Shown here: positions 23,344-34,900 of the stretch, in pieces
Numbering within the stretch: position 1 is the first letter of the stretch
Layout: each line of letters starts with the position of its first letter
From: Usnea hakonensis
Lineage: Eukaryota > Ascomycota > Lecanoromycetes > Lecanorales > Parmeliaceae
DNA length: 64,000 nt
Direction: 5' to 3'
Assembly: GCA_013423325.1 (NCBI GenBank)
Contig: BLJB01000230.1
Coordinates: 18,456-82,455 of the forward strand
Translations under genes and position numbers: made by a program
The notes under the pieces: model-generated
Told to the model about the DNA's origin: nothing
Databases searched by the model: none
Seen by the model: only the letters and a program-made list of their open reading frames with translations

Positions 23344-23851
23344 GATGAGGATGGGAATCTTCCACTAGGGGTTTCGGTATTCGTGGTGCATATCGACATA
23401 TCAATTATCGAAGGAGTAGTTGAGATATACAGAAGGGAGGTAAGAGCAACTCTGACTCAGCTCAGGGAGAGAGGATTGAGCCATGGCCATCGCTTCAGGA
23501 TCGCTAGAAAGGTACCCTGACCGCTGTTAAGGCAGATGATAACGAGAGAGCCAACATGAGTGACATGCAAGATGTGAATCGTCATGCATGAAATTCTCGG
23601 CATTTCTACGGCAGCCGATTTCGGCTTTTGCGCGCCGAGCCATCGTCATCATCTTTGCCCCTCTTCTATCGCAATTGCTACTCTACAGCGTCAAGATGCA
23701 CCCTCCAATCAAACCACCTCTCCTCAACAAAAGAGCCAGTCTCCATCATCAACATCAATCGCAATCCTAGGCTCTACCTGACCCAAACATCGCCAACCAG
23801 GCCTCTCCAATAACAACAATCAATTACACCATCTCTACGCCTGAACCCAAC
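23344..23851. other. Divergent promoter region, arrestin and aldolase
   Basis: About 500 bp between two divergent starts. A short frame at 23588-23770 (plus) lies in the aldolase leader. No clear TATA box. Confidence 0.4.
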
Positions 23852-24855
23852 ATGGCCCACCCAGCACCCACCCCCCCCAAACCCGACCTCTCCCAGAACA
23901 AAGCAAACATCATGCTCAAAAAAGCAGCCGAGGGTAAATACGCCGTCCCGGGCGTCTGCGTGGTGAGCCATTTCCCCGTCCCTCGGCCCATCATACCTAC
24001 TCCCTGACTTCTTGCCCTCCCCCCTCCCCTCCCCCCCACTCTTCCAAACCCATCTCCTCCTCCCCCTAACACCCATCCCCCTAGTACAACCTCGAAGGCA
24101 TCCTCGCCACCATCCGCGCCGCCACCACCAAACGCTCCCCAGCCATGATCCTCCTCTTCCCCTGGGCCCAAACCTACTCGGGCCCCCTCCTCGCGCAAGC
24201 CGCCTCCGCCGCCGCCCTCGCCGCCCCCGTCCCCATAACCCTGCACCTCGACCACGCGACTACCCTCTCCGCCATCCACACCGCCGGCAGTACAGGATTC
24301 TACGACAGCATCATGATCGACATGAGCCACTACTCGAAAGAAGAGAACCTGGTGCGGACGCGAGAGGCGGTGCGATGGTGTCATGAGCGGGGGATAGCGT
24401 GCGAGGCGGAGCCCGGGCGGATAATGGGTGGGGAAGATGGGGTCGTGGACACGGGTGCTTTGGAGGCGATAATGACGAGTGCGGAGGAAGCGCGGGCGTT
24501 TGCGTCGACGGGGATAGATTGGTTAGCGCCGGCGTTTGGGAACGTGCACGGGTCTTATGGGGAGCGGGGGATCCGGTTGGATTATGGGCGGTTGAAGGGG
24601 GTGAATGAGGCGGTGGGGGGCGAGGTGAGGCTTGTGTTGCATGGGACGGATGGGTTTGATGAGGGGATTTACGGGCGGTGTGTGGGGGAGGGGATTTCAA
24701 AGGTTAATGTGAATGGGGTGGTGAATGGGGAGTATTTGAGGGTGCGGGGGGAGGGGGGGGGGGTGGTGAGCGAGGTTATGGAGAGGGGGACGGAGGTCAT
24801 GCAGGAGGCGATTGAGAGGTGTATGGATATGTTGGGGAGTTCGGGGAAGGCGTGA
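23852..24855 (+). CDS. Class II (zinc) ketose-bisphosphate aldolase family protein
   Basis: Exon 1 is 23852-23962, the intron 122 bp (GTGAGC..CTAG), exon 2 is 24085-24855; 293 aa. The join restores AVPGVCVYNLEGILATIRAA, the standard N-terminal strand of this family (PF01116). Active-site residues are present: HLDH at 91-94 (catalytic Asp93, zinc His94), CEAEPGRIMGGED near 143-155, FGNVHGSYG with zinc His192, and LVLHGTD with zinc His223. The glycine-rich phosphate loop after the last histidine is TDGFDE rather than the usual GGSG, so the substrate may not be fructose-1,6-bisphosphate. KVNVNG is the conserved late strand. Length is typical of the GatY/KbaY-like branch. Coding GC rises sharply in the 3' half, with many GGG codons. 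Confidence 0.85.
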
Positions 24856-25065
24856 GGCCGGGTGGGGGGGGTTGGAGAGTATTATCTATCTGTACATGGA
24901 TCGACGCTGAAGAAGAATATATGCACTATACAGTAAATCCCAAAATCCATATGTAATTGAATACCCAATCCTCCACTGCAAGAAGCAGTGTCAAAACGCA
25001 CCAGCCTACTATGCTCAACCCCGCCCCTCACCATCTGGTACACCTCCCTCAGCACCCTCCCTCCC

Positions 25066-26688
25066 TCACTCCTGCTTACTCTCCTTCGTCGGCGTAATCT
25101 CCTCACTCCCACTCCCCCTCTCCTCAGGATCCACCCCCCCAATCACAACCCCATCCCCATCCCCCCCCCTCCCCCCCTCACTCCTCCTCCTCACCTCCCT
25201 CAACGCCTTCTCCGCATCCGTCAACCCCTGATGCTCATACCCGGCCACGCGTCGATAACTCCGATTATAATACTCAAACGTATACGGCTCCTCCCCATGG
25301 ATCGCATAATCGCCCACCTCGCACATCTCGTCGCTCATGCGCAGCGGCACCCGGCACACGTATTTGATGAAGACCATGATCAGGGACGTCCAGACGACGT
25401 TCCAGCCGATGATGAAGAGCGCGCCGACGATTTGCAGCCCGATTTGGCGGCCGTTGCCGGCGACGGCGCCGCCGGGGTTTGTGAGGCCGAAGGCGGCGCA
25501 GCCTTTTTTGGTGGCCCAGAGACCTGGGGGTTGTTAGAAGGGGGGGTGAGGGAGATGGGGGAGGGGAGAGGGGGACGTACCGGTGCCGACGCCGCCGACT
25601 ATGGCGCCTACGAAGTGCGTGTGGAATACTTCAAGGGTGTCGTCGACTTGGCGCATTATTTTCGTTCGGCCGAGTATGTTCATTGAGATCCAGGGGACGG
25701 TGCCGGAGCCGAGGCCTAGGAGGATGGCGCCCCATCCGGCCACCACGCCGGCGGCGGGCGTGATGGCTACCAAGCCTGTGATCATACCTTGCACGGCGCC
25801 TATTACGGAGGGCTTTTTGAAGAAGATGAGGTCCATGATGACCCAAGTCAGCAGACTCATTGCGGTGCAGATGTTGGTGTTGAGCACGGCGACGCCCGCG
25901 TCGGGGCTGGCGGCATACGGATCTCCTCCATTGAAGCCGTTCCATCCTGTCCAGAGGATCCCTGCTCCTACCAGCATCAGCGTGACGTTGCTGGGTTTGG
26001 CGTCCACGCGGTCGGATGCTAATCGTGGTCCTATCCACCATGCTCCGACGAATCCAGCCGTTCCGGAAGATAAGTGGATGACATATCCGCCCGAGTAGTC
26101 GATCACGCCGTATTTGAAGAGGAATCCTCCGCCCCAGATGCTGAATGCGCCAATGGTGTAAGAAAACGTCATCCAGAGAGGGACGAAGATCATCCATGCC
26201 GCAAAGTTCATCCGGCAAAGAAAGGATCCAGCGATCAAAACGAGGGTGATGGCAGAGAAGACAAACTGGAAGTACACCATTGAAGCTTGCGGGAAAGCCT
26301 GTGTCAGGGCGGCCGTGGGCAGGTTCGAGTCTTCCAATTCGAAGCCTAGATCCACGGCTATTGATGGATAGCCAACGAGCGGTAGCATTTGCGTGCCAAA
26401 AGACATCTGATAGCCCCAAAGGACCCAACAAATCAAGACGGCGGCAAACGCGTAGAAAGCCATGAAGGCGGAGTTGATGGACCATTTATGCTTGACCCAT
26501 CCAGCGTAGAGAACTACAAGACCGGGAATCGACTGCAGCGCGACCAATGTCCCCGCTGTCATTTGCCATGCATTATGACCTGGATTCAGCCAGTCTGGTG
26601 CTGTTGGATTGCTTGACGCTGATGCGCTGGCGATTGCGGCGGTTGCTTGAGCCGTTTTGATGGCTGCTCCGGACACTACGGACGTCAT
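25066..26688 (-). CDS. Ammonium permease, Mep/Amt/Rh family
   Basis: Exon 1 is 26688-25581, the intron 57 bp (GTACGT..CCAG), exon 2 is 25523-25066; 521 aa. The start was set at MTSVVSGAAIKTAQ; 38 further in-frame codons upstream lie at the frame's edge and are basic and proline-rich, unlike the family. About eleven membrane helices are visible. Hallmarks are GWVKHKWSINSAFMAFYAF, DYSGGYVIHLSSGTAG with pore His205, GWNGFNGGDPYAA, and FHTHFVGAIVG with the second pore His (356/358). The cytosolic tail has RRVAGYEHQGLTDAEKALRE and an acidic end, as in fungal Mep2/MeaA-type permeases, where the tail is regulatory. Expected to import ammonium across the plasma membrane and possibly to signal nitrogen status. 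It ends 210 bp from the aldolase 3' end, tail to tail. Confidence 0.92.
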
Positions 26689-26930
26689 CTTGGCGGTAGG
26701 CGGAGGGAGATGGAGGAAAATCCGACGAGTTCTTGGCCAGGAGGGCCGGTACCGGGTAGCCTTGCGAGTGGGTTTGGGGGGAAGAAAGGGAAATGAGTGC
26801 AATCCTGGGGGAGAGATCTATATATTGATCGGACTCCATGTTGCCGCGAGTGTCTGGGCCAAGAAAGTATGTTGATGTAAATAGAGATGATGGGCTAGTA
26901 ATGAGCTGGTGACGGGCGTGAGGCTACACT

Positions 26931-27089
26931 CGATAGGCAGTGGTGGTACGAGCTGTATCGTCTAGATTAACCTATTTAGATCAATGTACAAGACTCCGAG
27001 GGAGATGGGTGTAAGAGGAGCCAGTGGATAGAGGTCGATAAGGTGATGGGAACGCGTAGGTCACACGTTTGACTGTACCTTACAGATAA
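26931..27089. promoter_or_regulatory. Cluster of three HGATAR (GATA-factor) sites upstream of the ammonium permease
   Basis: CGATAG at 26931, CGATAA at 27036 and AGATAA at 27084 fall 240 to 400 bp upstream of the permease ATG. Nitrogen-regulated fungal permeases are commonly controlled by AreA/Nit2-type GATA activators that bind HGATAR. Clustering is seen; binding is inferred. Confidence 0.4.
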
Positions 27090-28136
27090 GCAGCTTTTAG
27101 TGTATGTTCCCTCGGCCGATGTGGATCAAGTGGGTAAGGCTATTGTCAGGCGTAGGAAGATCCGGGCGAGGCACGGCCTATTGGCACTTGAGCTACGTAC
27201 ATAAGGTACTGAGTACTTAGCAGAATAGTCGATCCGGCCATGCCCGAGAAGACGTAGGAAATCTAGATGCCACATGGCAAAGCTTGACCGTTAATGTCAA
27301 CAGGTGATGCGCCAAACGGCGACGCCTGGCCTTTAACGGTCAGAGTAAATGAGAAGTGAGAAATGATATATCATGTATCATGTATCATGTATGGCATCCT
27401 CCTTGGCGTTATCTTTTTGCTTGCAGCTGGAACTGTGGTGCACGTGACCTTGAGCCAATAGGAATTGCTATCCTTATCATTGGTGTATTTTGAGAAGACG
27501 GCAAGCAATCTGCATGGGGGACCCACAGTGGATAAAACGTCTCCGAGGGCCCAAGGGTGTAATGTGGGCGTCGAATCAGAGAGCATTGATGCACGGTCAT
27601 TGTCGTGTGCATATCTCAAGGTTTATTTCCGCAATTCAATCTCACAACTTGGAGTGGTCTAGATCTTGCATAGATCACAGGCAAAGGAACGGAGGGAGAT
27701 GTGCTTAGAGAAATGAGAAATGAGAATGGCCCAATAGCTTGGGGGGAGGGACGACATCTCCGTGGCATGATAATTCAAGCTGTAGCTAGGTGCCTGTTGG
27801 GCTGTGGCAATCATCAAGGACGATAAGAAATCAAGGGCAAGGATAATAAGAGTGAGTAAAGTAAAGTAAGTGACAAAGAGTAATTTCAAGTAAAGTAAGC
27901 AGAGATAAGGCTAAGCTTCGGCTATCTTAATCCTTTCCTACATTAGACTATTATTAGAAATGGAAGGAACAAGCTAATGAAGCTGGATAGCTGTGAGGGT
28001 GTTGCAAATGGCGTTGAAGAATGTTGTAAACAAAGACAATGGGAAACTACGTAATACTCAAAGGAAAGAGATAAGCCTAATAAGGCTAAGCCGCGGCGGG
28101 CGTTCTTAGGCTTTCCACTTTTTTTACTTATTAGTA
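27090..28136. other. Intergenic, short TATCATG repeats
   Basis: No gene recognised. At 27366-27391 TATCATG is repeated about three times. AT-rich AAGTAAAG and TAAGGCTAAGC motifs recur at 27856-28100 without clear structure. Confidence 0.4.
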
Positions 28137-28340
28137 TTATTGAATTAGCTCCAAGGTTTGTCCGTGGTCATGATTTGGAAATTGATAAGGGGCATGGACA
28201 AGGTACTCAAAGGAACGAAGAATAATGTCCATCATGCCATCTTCCTGTCCTACACCATACCCCCTCACTGGTCTCAATACACGCGGATGATCCACCGAAT
28301 ATAAAAATACTTCCTTTTTATCATCTCGCTGCGCCTCCAT
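28137..28340 (-). CDS. Possible small protein, 67 aa
   Basis: ATG-initiated frame with balanced composition (EVFLYSVDHPRVLRPVRG, DGMMDIILRSFEYLVHAPY). Protein-like but unrecognised, with no homologous motif and no further exon found. Could be a gene fragment. Confidence 0.25.
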   Translation of the reverse strand: MEAQRDDKKEVFLYSVDHPRVLRPVRGYGVGQEDGMMDIILRSFEYLVHAPYQFPNHDHGQTLELIQ

Positions 28341-30037
28341 AATAACTAGGTAGGTTCATAATCGATATAAGAGTTATGAAAGCAAGCGCTTGGGCCTCTA
28401 GCTAGCAGTACAGAGCCGTTGACATCAGGCCTCCGAGGTCTTGATCACCCTACCTTGTACTGGGAGGTGACATAGAAAGGCGTAGACGGATTTACACATG
28501 CAATATGCATTGTAGATAGAAGGGTTCCCCCACAATGACTTTATCATTCGGTCATTCGGGATACATTGGTACCAGGTGATGGTATGGGTTTTAGACCTTT
28601 CCGGAAGCATCGAACACTGACAACAGTGCTCAACGGAGTCCATGATGCAACAAGGAAGGGAGGAAGAATATATCCAAGTGAGTGATAACGGCTGTACAAA
28701 CTACACCAAATATCTTAGTAATATTTATTTTCGCGTAGCAGGCTATATGAATTTTCGAAAAGAATAAAGTACCAAACCATTACAAGCTCTTTATAATTCT
28801 ATACACCTCCTCCTTCGCCGTCCTTGCTTTCTTATGCCATGCGCAATGCCCCCGTTTCCCATTTAATAGCATCCTTCTGGAAGTTGGCCAAAAGTCCCGT
28901 GGTTGAGCCGGACCCACAACTCCTTCTCTTCAGGACTTCCAATTCCAAGACTCTCCCACTGGACCAGAAGATAAAGTAGAGGAAGAAGAAGCCCACGACT
29001 CCATTTCGAAAGGCAGGCAGGTACTATCCCGGGATGTCACTGAAAGCAAGTAAAATACCAAGTCCGTTAGAAAAATTAGGACATGGCCTTTCTGGCTGGC
29101 CAACGAGTTTAGGTGAATTTCATCGCATGACAGGGGGCCGAGAAATCAAGCAAGCTTATGCTAAAGCAACGCAGTGGAAGACTCGCGCAGTCGCCTTGGA
29201 AATCTTTACTGACTAACGACTGTCAAAATCGAGAGGAGGTCAACATCTGTCGAACCCAGCATCTACCTGCAGCTAAGGCTCCGGTGGCTAAGCGCCCGAC
29301 GTTGAAAGCATGAGCAGCTTCGGTCTACCCTTTCAAGCCCGATTCCAGTCCAACTCATAGGACTGCCAGAAACCTTATCCGTCCAGATCTCTGTTCCGAG
29401 ATCCATCTTTTACAACCTGGCAGACGCCATCGTACCGAACATCCCAACGTTAGGTACCCATTAACAATTTGAGGATGCTGGGTTTCGGAGCGGATAGGAC
29501 AAGCTTTCTGCGTTTAGCAAACACGTGGGCACCACGTGACAGCCAAAGTTCTCATCGTTCATTCGCTAGGATTCTTCTGGCTGTACTGCTAACTTTCGTA
29601 TATGCTCGTACTTGTCTTGCCCGGGGCAGGATTTTCTTCCGTATATATACCCTCCCCTAGGAGGCAAAGATCGACCAACAAGCCGCGTTCAAATGCCACT
29701 CTTCCCAATGCGCTTTCGTGCTTGCCCAAAGCGCACAACCTGTGCACCCCCGAATTGTAAAGTCCGCGCGAGTTGCCGGTGTGCAGGAGGGCGCGTCTCT
29801 GATTGGAGCTCACAACCCGCTTTTCTTCGGTACTACATCGACTCAACTCGGACAAGGAGCCGAATCTGTCCCATTGCTGATGCAATAAGACGTCATCGCA
29901 CTCGTCTGATTGCTCTCCCCGACTCCTTCGGGCGTCGCGCTCGTCTCATTGACCACTTGGAGGATTCTACGGTGCTGAATAGGCACCTTGGATGGGAAGA
30001 TTGAACAACCTGCTCGAACGTCTGTCACGCACCACCA
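28341..30037. other. Intergenic with overlapping short frames
   Basis: A TATATATACC motif at 29641-29650 precedes an ATG frame at 29693-30004 (plus, about 103 aa, Arg/Cys-rich). Another frame over the same bases also looks protein-like, so no call is made. The minus frame 28425-28643 (72 aa, Cys-rich) is also unsupported. Confidence 0.3.
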
Positions 30038-30823
30038 TCAGCTGCTTCCAGTTTGAAAAAGAGTATCAAGGAGCTGAATGGACGAATGAATGGACGAAAG
30101 CCGACACTCACACCCCGCGTAATAACCATAATTACTCGGATTCCGCAGCGCGTCGTATTCCGGCAGCCCTAGACACTGATTCTCATCGCGTACATCCAAT
30201 GTTCCCCTTATCCCTAGCAAATCCTTGACATACAATTCTGCGAGCATCTGTACTAGAATCCTATATTGGTTGTTGTTGATACGATCGTTCCTAATCAGCC
30301 GCGTCTCCGCACGGTTTACTGTGGGACAGTCGGCGATGTCTGGCGCTACGGCGAGCGTGAAAACCACAGGGCAGAGGAAGATCGCGGCGGCTTCTGGGTG
30401 CAATGATGATACCGTCCCCGGGTTATTCTTGCACACTCTCCAAGCATTTTTCAGACCTTCATCTCGCTCATTGACGCAGATTATTGTCGGTCGGCGGGAA
30501 ACGTTTCTCCAAAGTGTGGTATTGAGGCCTAGGGTCATGGAGGTGAGGATTGTGGATACGGAATCGGGGACGGCGGTGTGGAAGAAGGCTCTGTAGGGCG
30601 GGGTGTCGGTGGAGAGTTTGGCAGTTTGGAGGTAGAGGTAGGTGTAGTCGAGGAGGGATTTGACGGCGGGGGCTTGGGAGCCGCAGGAGTAGATGAGATA
30701 GTTGCCGCTGGAGACCCAGTCGTCTACAGCGTCCACGCTGTATGCGGTGCTGGCTTGGGGCTGAGCGTGGGCGGCGGTAGAGATTATGAGGAGGATGAGG
30801 GATTTGAAAAGTGGGGGTCGCAT
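30038..30823 (-). CDS. Secreted M35-like protein lacking the HExxH zinc motif
   Basis: Starts at the ATG giving MRPPLFKSLILLIISTAAHA, a signal peptide; about 66 upstream in-frame codons are not like the family. 261 aa. The fold-defining features of the fungal lysine-specific metallo-endopeptidase/M35 group are seen: the strand AAAIFLCPVVFTLA (146-159), a helix at 188-204, and a C-terminal YDALRNPSNYGYYAG resembling the D..A..NP.NY..YA segment. Where active enzymes have HExxH (L-V-H-E-M-x-H), this one reads L-V-Q-M-L-A-E-L (190-197), so both zinc His and catalytic Glu are missing. It is probably a non-catalytic secreted relative. A GTGTGAGT donor near the 3' end could replace the last 30 or so residues with a stop just after YYAG. 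Confidence 0.65.
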   Translation of the reverse strand: MRPPLFKSLILLIISTAAHAQPQASTAYSVDAVDDWVSSGNYLIYSCGSQAPAVKSLLDYTYLYLQTAKLSTDTPPYRAFFHTAVPDSVSTILTSMTLGLNTTLWRNVSRRPTIICVNERDEGLKNAWRVCKNNPGTVSSLHPEAAAIFLCPVVFTLAVAPDIADCPTVNRAETRLIRNDRINNNQYRILVQMLAELYVKDLLGIRGTLDVRDENQCLGLPEYDALRNPSNYGYYAGCECRLSSIHSSIQLLDTLFQTGSS

Positions 30824-31826
30824 GGTCAGGTGTGGTGTGGATCTGAGAGTGATAGTGGCGAAAGTGTTCTTTTTTTCCAAGGAAGGTACGCTACAAACAA
30901 AAGGTACGAAACCGTCATACGAAACGTGATGTGTAAGGAGGAGCCAGCGGCCCAGCGTATATATGGCATGTCGGTTATCGGGTATCGCCACGCGGGAATT
31001 GCGTAAATCGGATATCAACATACTTGATGTCTAAGTTGTTTCCAACATAGGTCGATTCCACTCGTGGTAGGCCAGCAATTTTTTCGCAATCACGTACGTG
31101 TGCTGGCGAAGAGCCAGGCTGTGCCCAAGGCATTGGTACACAAGGCATGGGAGAGGCGTCGCGCTTAGTATGTGAAAGTTTTGCCGATGGTTGGATAGGT
31201 GAATGATGATGCGAGTAACACATTGAACGTATTTGGACTGGTTAGTATGATGGCTCAGTGTTGTCCTTAGAGTTGCATCGACGCGGGGAGAATTGGTAGA
31301 TGTTCTGAGCAGCAACATGTTCGTCTACGAATCTTACCTAGTTTGGCAGATAGTAGGGCTAGGGCTTCTATCTTGAAAATCTCGACAGTACTACGACAAG
31401 AGCGCAACATGACTTTCTCACGAGACTGTGTCGACATTGTCCATACTTTTCATTACTGCGACTTAATGACAGCGATTCTCTAGCTTTGAGCAGCTTGGAG
31501 CTGAAGAAAGGACTTTTTCGCTGGTGGCTGGAGGGTCCACTCACCCCATAGATGACTCCGCCTGATAGAAACGTGCACTTAAGATCCCATTCAGTTCGAA
31601 CGATGCTACATTAGATTCACGGAGGACGCCACGTTGCAGAACGGGAAGTCGATAGACGTGAAGTCGAATCTGGTGATGATTGCTATTGTAAACTAACCGC
31701 TAACGACTTGGGCGCTGTTCCAGCGTGCTGCCACTTTTCCCCCTACTTTTCCTCCTGTACAGAGTGTACAGCGAGCTTCACCATTCACGCCAAACAACCC
31801 TGAGTGCTAATAGCCTCCGGATGTCA
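30824..31826. other. Intergenic, nothing recognised
   Basis: About 1 kb between two minus-strand genes; contains the promoter side of the secreted protein. Short frames only. Confidence 0.4.
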
Positions 31827-33117
31827 TCACTCCAGCATCTCCTCGAGCAGGTAGTCGAAGAAAGGTACCAAGTCCTGGCTGTTGGAGCTGTCGGTACTTG
31901 ACACCAAGCCATGCTTGGAGCTGGCTCTGGGATGCATAACCGTATCACCGGGTTTGCGAAAACTATCATAGTGCTGATTCACTTGCAAAGTCAAGCGTTT
32001 GAGGCTTTTAATGTTGACCAAGGCTTCGACCCATTTGAGGGACTTGAAATCGGCCGGAATCTTGACGTTGACAGTGACGGTCAACTCCTTCACCTTCATG
32101 TTCTGCCCAATATAAGAACAAGCCTTGACCCACGCTCCATGGTTGCTTAACCCTTTGCCATAGCAATGGTTTACCCCGCCGCAACAGTAGTCAGGCTCGT
32201 TCTTTGCATGAAACTCCATAGCAATTCCCCTCAGATGGTGACGGGCTTCGGCTGAAAGGCTGGACAAGAATGGCATCACAATCTTTACATTTGTTGCAAA
32301 GTCAAAGGTGCGAGACTGATAGAGGATCGGAAGAGCCTCTGTGTTCACCAACTTGTTCGCGACGAGGAGGCTGACATCGATGTCTTTGGATTCGCCCCTC
32401 TCCTTGATACCGAACCGGAATACAAAGTTTTTGTTCCTGTCGTAGTTGACCGTGATCAGCTCGGCGCCCGTGGTAACAGCATTCCCTCGGGATGTGACTC
32501 CATGCGCTGCAGTACCACGGAGGACTTCACGGTACACCTGAAGACGAAGTTCGGGAGGCAGACGTTCAAAGGGGAAAGGTGTAGGATCGGCTTGAAAACG
32601 GAGTGTGGACTGCAATAGTGCAAAAGCCAAGCGTGCAATGCACGTCGGCGGGCCCTAAGTCAAGCGTGAGTTTTGGAAGTACTTTCGAGCATACTTGATG
32701 ACTAACCACCCATCCCCACTTGTACTCCATCTGCCCAGAAGCCGCCTCTTTTTCTTCCTCCTGTGTTGTACTCTTGCTGAACAACACCCTTGAGAACATA
32801 GTTTGTTTTTTGAGGTACGTGTTGATATTCTGTGGGCTTCCGCCGCCGCCTAAGGCTGTCAACTCCATCTGATCTGCGATTTGGAGTCTGTACTGCGAGA
32901 TGATGAATACGATTGTTTTGAATTTCTTGGGTCTCGAGCACCCATCATCGAATGAGCGGACAAATCTTGACAGCAAGTCCTCGAAAATCTGGTCTTGCAA
33001 AGCTTTTTCTGCCATCATCCGACTGACGGTTTTATCACTGAGGATGATTTCTTCGGACTGAGAACTATTGGCAGCCATGGTGATGGTTTCTTCGGACTGA
33101 GACATATTGGCACCCAT
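31827..33117 (-). CDS. F-box-like/LPPELR-motif hypothetical protein
   Basis: Exon 1 is 33117-32707, the intron 52 bp (GTTAGT..TTAG), exon 2 is 32654-31827; 412 aa. Exon 2 has no usable ATG of its own, which supports the join. The first 137 residues are polar and helical, beginning MGANMSQSEETITM with a near-duplicated MSQSEETI/NSSQSEEII. Exon 2 opens with PFPFERLPPELRLQVYREVL, the F-x-x-LP-x-ELR-x-x-IY motif that heads many fungal F-box or F-box-derived proteins. A DUF-like body follows, with LLVANKLVNTEALPILYQSRTF, DYCCGGVNHCYGKG and LKRLTLQVN. If it is a true F-box it would act as an SCF ubiquitin-ligase adaptor; many such fungal proteins remain uncharacterised. Confidence 0.75.
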
Positions 33118-34900
33118 GGTGCGGCTTGAGAAAGACGGGATTAGATGTGAAAGAAGGTGAAAGTGAGTTATGGCCGGGGTAAAGTATTAGCGCCTTTTAT
33201 GGAAACAACGCTAACGACTCTAGTCACTCTAGATCCAGCCCTCCACTCTGTGTTGACGATCTACGCCTTTACTTGCCGTACAGCCATTATCTGCAGGTCT
33301 TGGAACACTTATTCACGCCCCAAGACATTGTAATATCTGTACTACTCATAGCCTAACGAACCTTTGCTAAACATGATATATCATATACATTGCAAACAGA
33401 GAAACATTCCAATCTCGTGTTCCATCCACTTTCGTCGCACATGGCAACCTCATGCTCTCATACTACCACTCTCGTGCTCTCAAAAAATACAGGAAACAAG
33501 TCTGAGCAAACCTAACCACAGGCTTCTATTGTCCAATCTAGTCCCAACATAAATCCCCCCGAGCACACATCGCAGTCAGTGATTTGTTCGACTGCCGGGT
33601 GCTTTGATGACAAGCTTGATGCACTTGATGCACTAAAACAATTTTGGTCTACAAATGAAGAATTCTGTGAAACACAAAGAACAACTTGACGGCAATCACA
33701 TGCTCTATTGCATGGTTCCAGGAATGTTCTTAAACAAAGCAAGTCATGATCTCCAATAGATCTTCATTCCGATACCGCAGCACGTACCCTCTACTCAGTC
33801 CCTTCAAAAGGAAGTACATATAAAACAAATTTACTAGCCCCCCAACCAAACCCACCATCTCAATCCATACTCCAAGACCTCTAAACCTCACTCCTAACAG
33901 CATCTCTCCACTGGCCACTCCATCACACTCCATCAAAGAAACCTCCAGCCCACTCCTCCCAATATTCAATCCTCCTTCCCAAACCAACACAATCATAGCA
34001 GAGCATAGACAGCCCCATAAAAAGATCATCATCTTCCCAAAGCAGCAACAGCACCACCACTCTCAAGATCTCTCCCCTCCCCATCCAAGACGTAACAATC
34101 CCATCCCACACACAAACAAACAACCCCATTCCCAATACCCTATAAGCAACTCATCCAAGGCGCCAAACCCAAACTATAAAAACCAAAGCGCGATCAAGAA
34201 AGACTCACAGCCTCAAAAATGCAACCCCACGGTCCCAACGATGGGTCTTCCGGCTCACGAGCTCTGGATAGCGAAATGGTGACATCATTTCGAAGTGGAG
34301 TGGAGGCGGATCGAAGGTTGGATATGGGTTTGGATGGTGAGAGTGAGTGGTTGGGGGAGTGAGTGGTTGGGGGAGTGGTGGGATGAAAATGTGAGATTTG
34401 TGGTCGGTCTACGCTATCAGGTATGAGATACGATGGTAGAGATTGCCTGCGCGCGCTACTGCACATTGAATCTGGCGCTGAGAAATTTGAATCCAGTTCC
34501 ATTCAAGATCGTAAGAGTCTCAAGAGTAGCACATACATGGAAATGCAAGCTCTATATATATCCCTAGCTTCGCAATCCACGTGTATGGTTAAAGATTATG
34601 TGAATATGATAATGTGTATAGGGATGATGGTTTGGTAGTTGATTAGCTGGGAGAATGAACGGGGACTCTTTCCGCCTGGGGCGTGGAAACGAGATAAGAC
34701 GTTTGCCGCGCGACGTGGGTTGAGTGAAATGTGGATAGTGTACAGAGGATAAGATTCAGCAAAAGGAGGGAGGAGTAGATATAAAATCCAAACGCCGTCA
34801 GTTGACACCAAGGTAGAATTTGCTCGAAAATCAACGATCCCGCCGTACTGATGGAGTTTAGAGAAATTTGGACCCGCCAAGTGCCAAGTGATCAAAGGCT
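33118..34900. other. Intergenic; one possible hydrophobic frame
   Basis: An ATG frame at 33730-34032 (minus, 100 aa) contains two hydrophobic segments (MMIFLWGCLCSAMIVLVW and MVGLVGGLVNLFYMYFLL). It could be an exon of a small membrane protein but no splice partner was found. A duplicated GAGTGAGTGGTTGGGG occurs at 34342-34376. Otherwise nothing. Confidence 0.3.

Noticed and set aside
24311..24700. Minus-strand frame opposite the aldolase
   Set aside because: Antisense shadow created by GC-rich third positions.
25631..26485. Long minus-strand frame over the ammonium permease
   Set aside because: Shifted frame of the permease, Arg/His-rich shadow translation.
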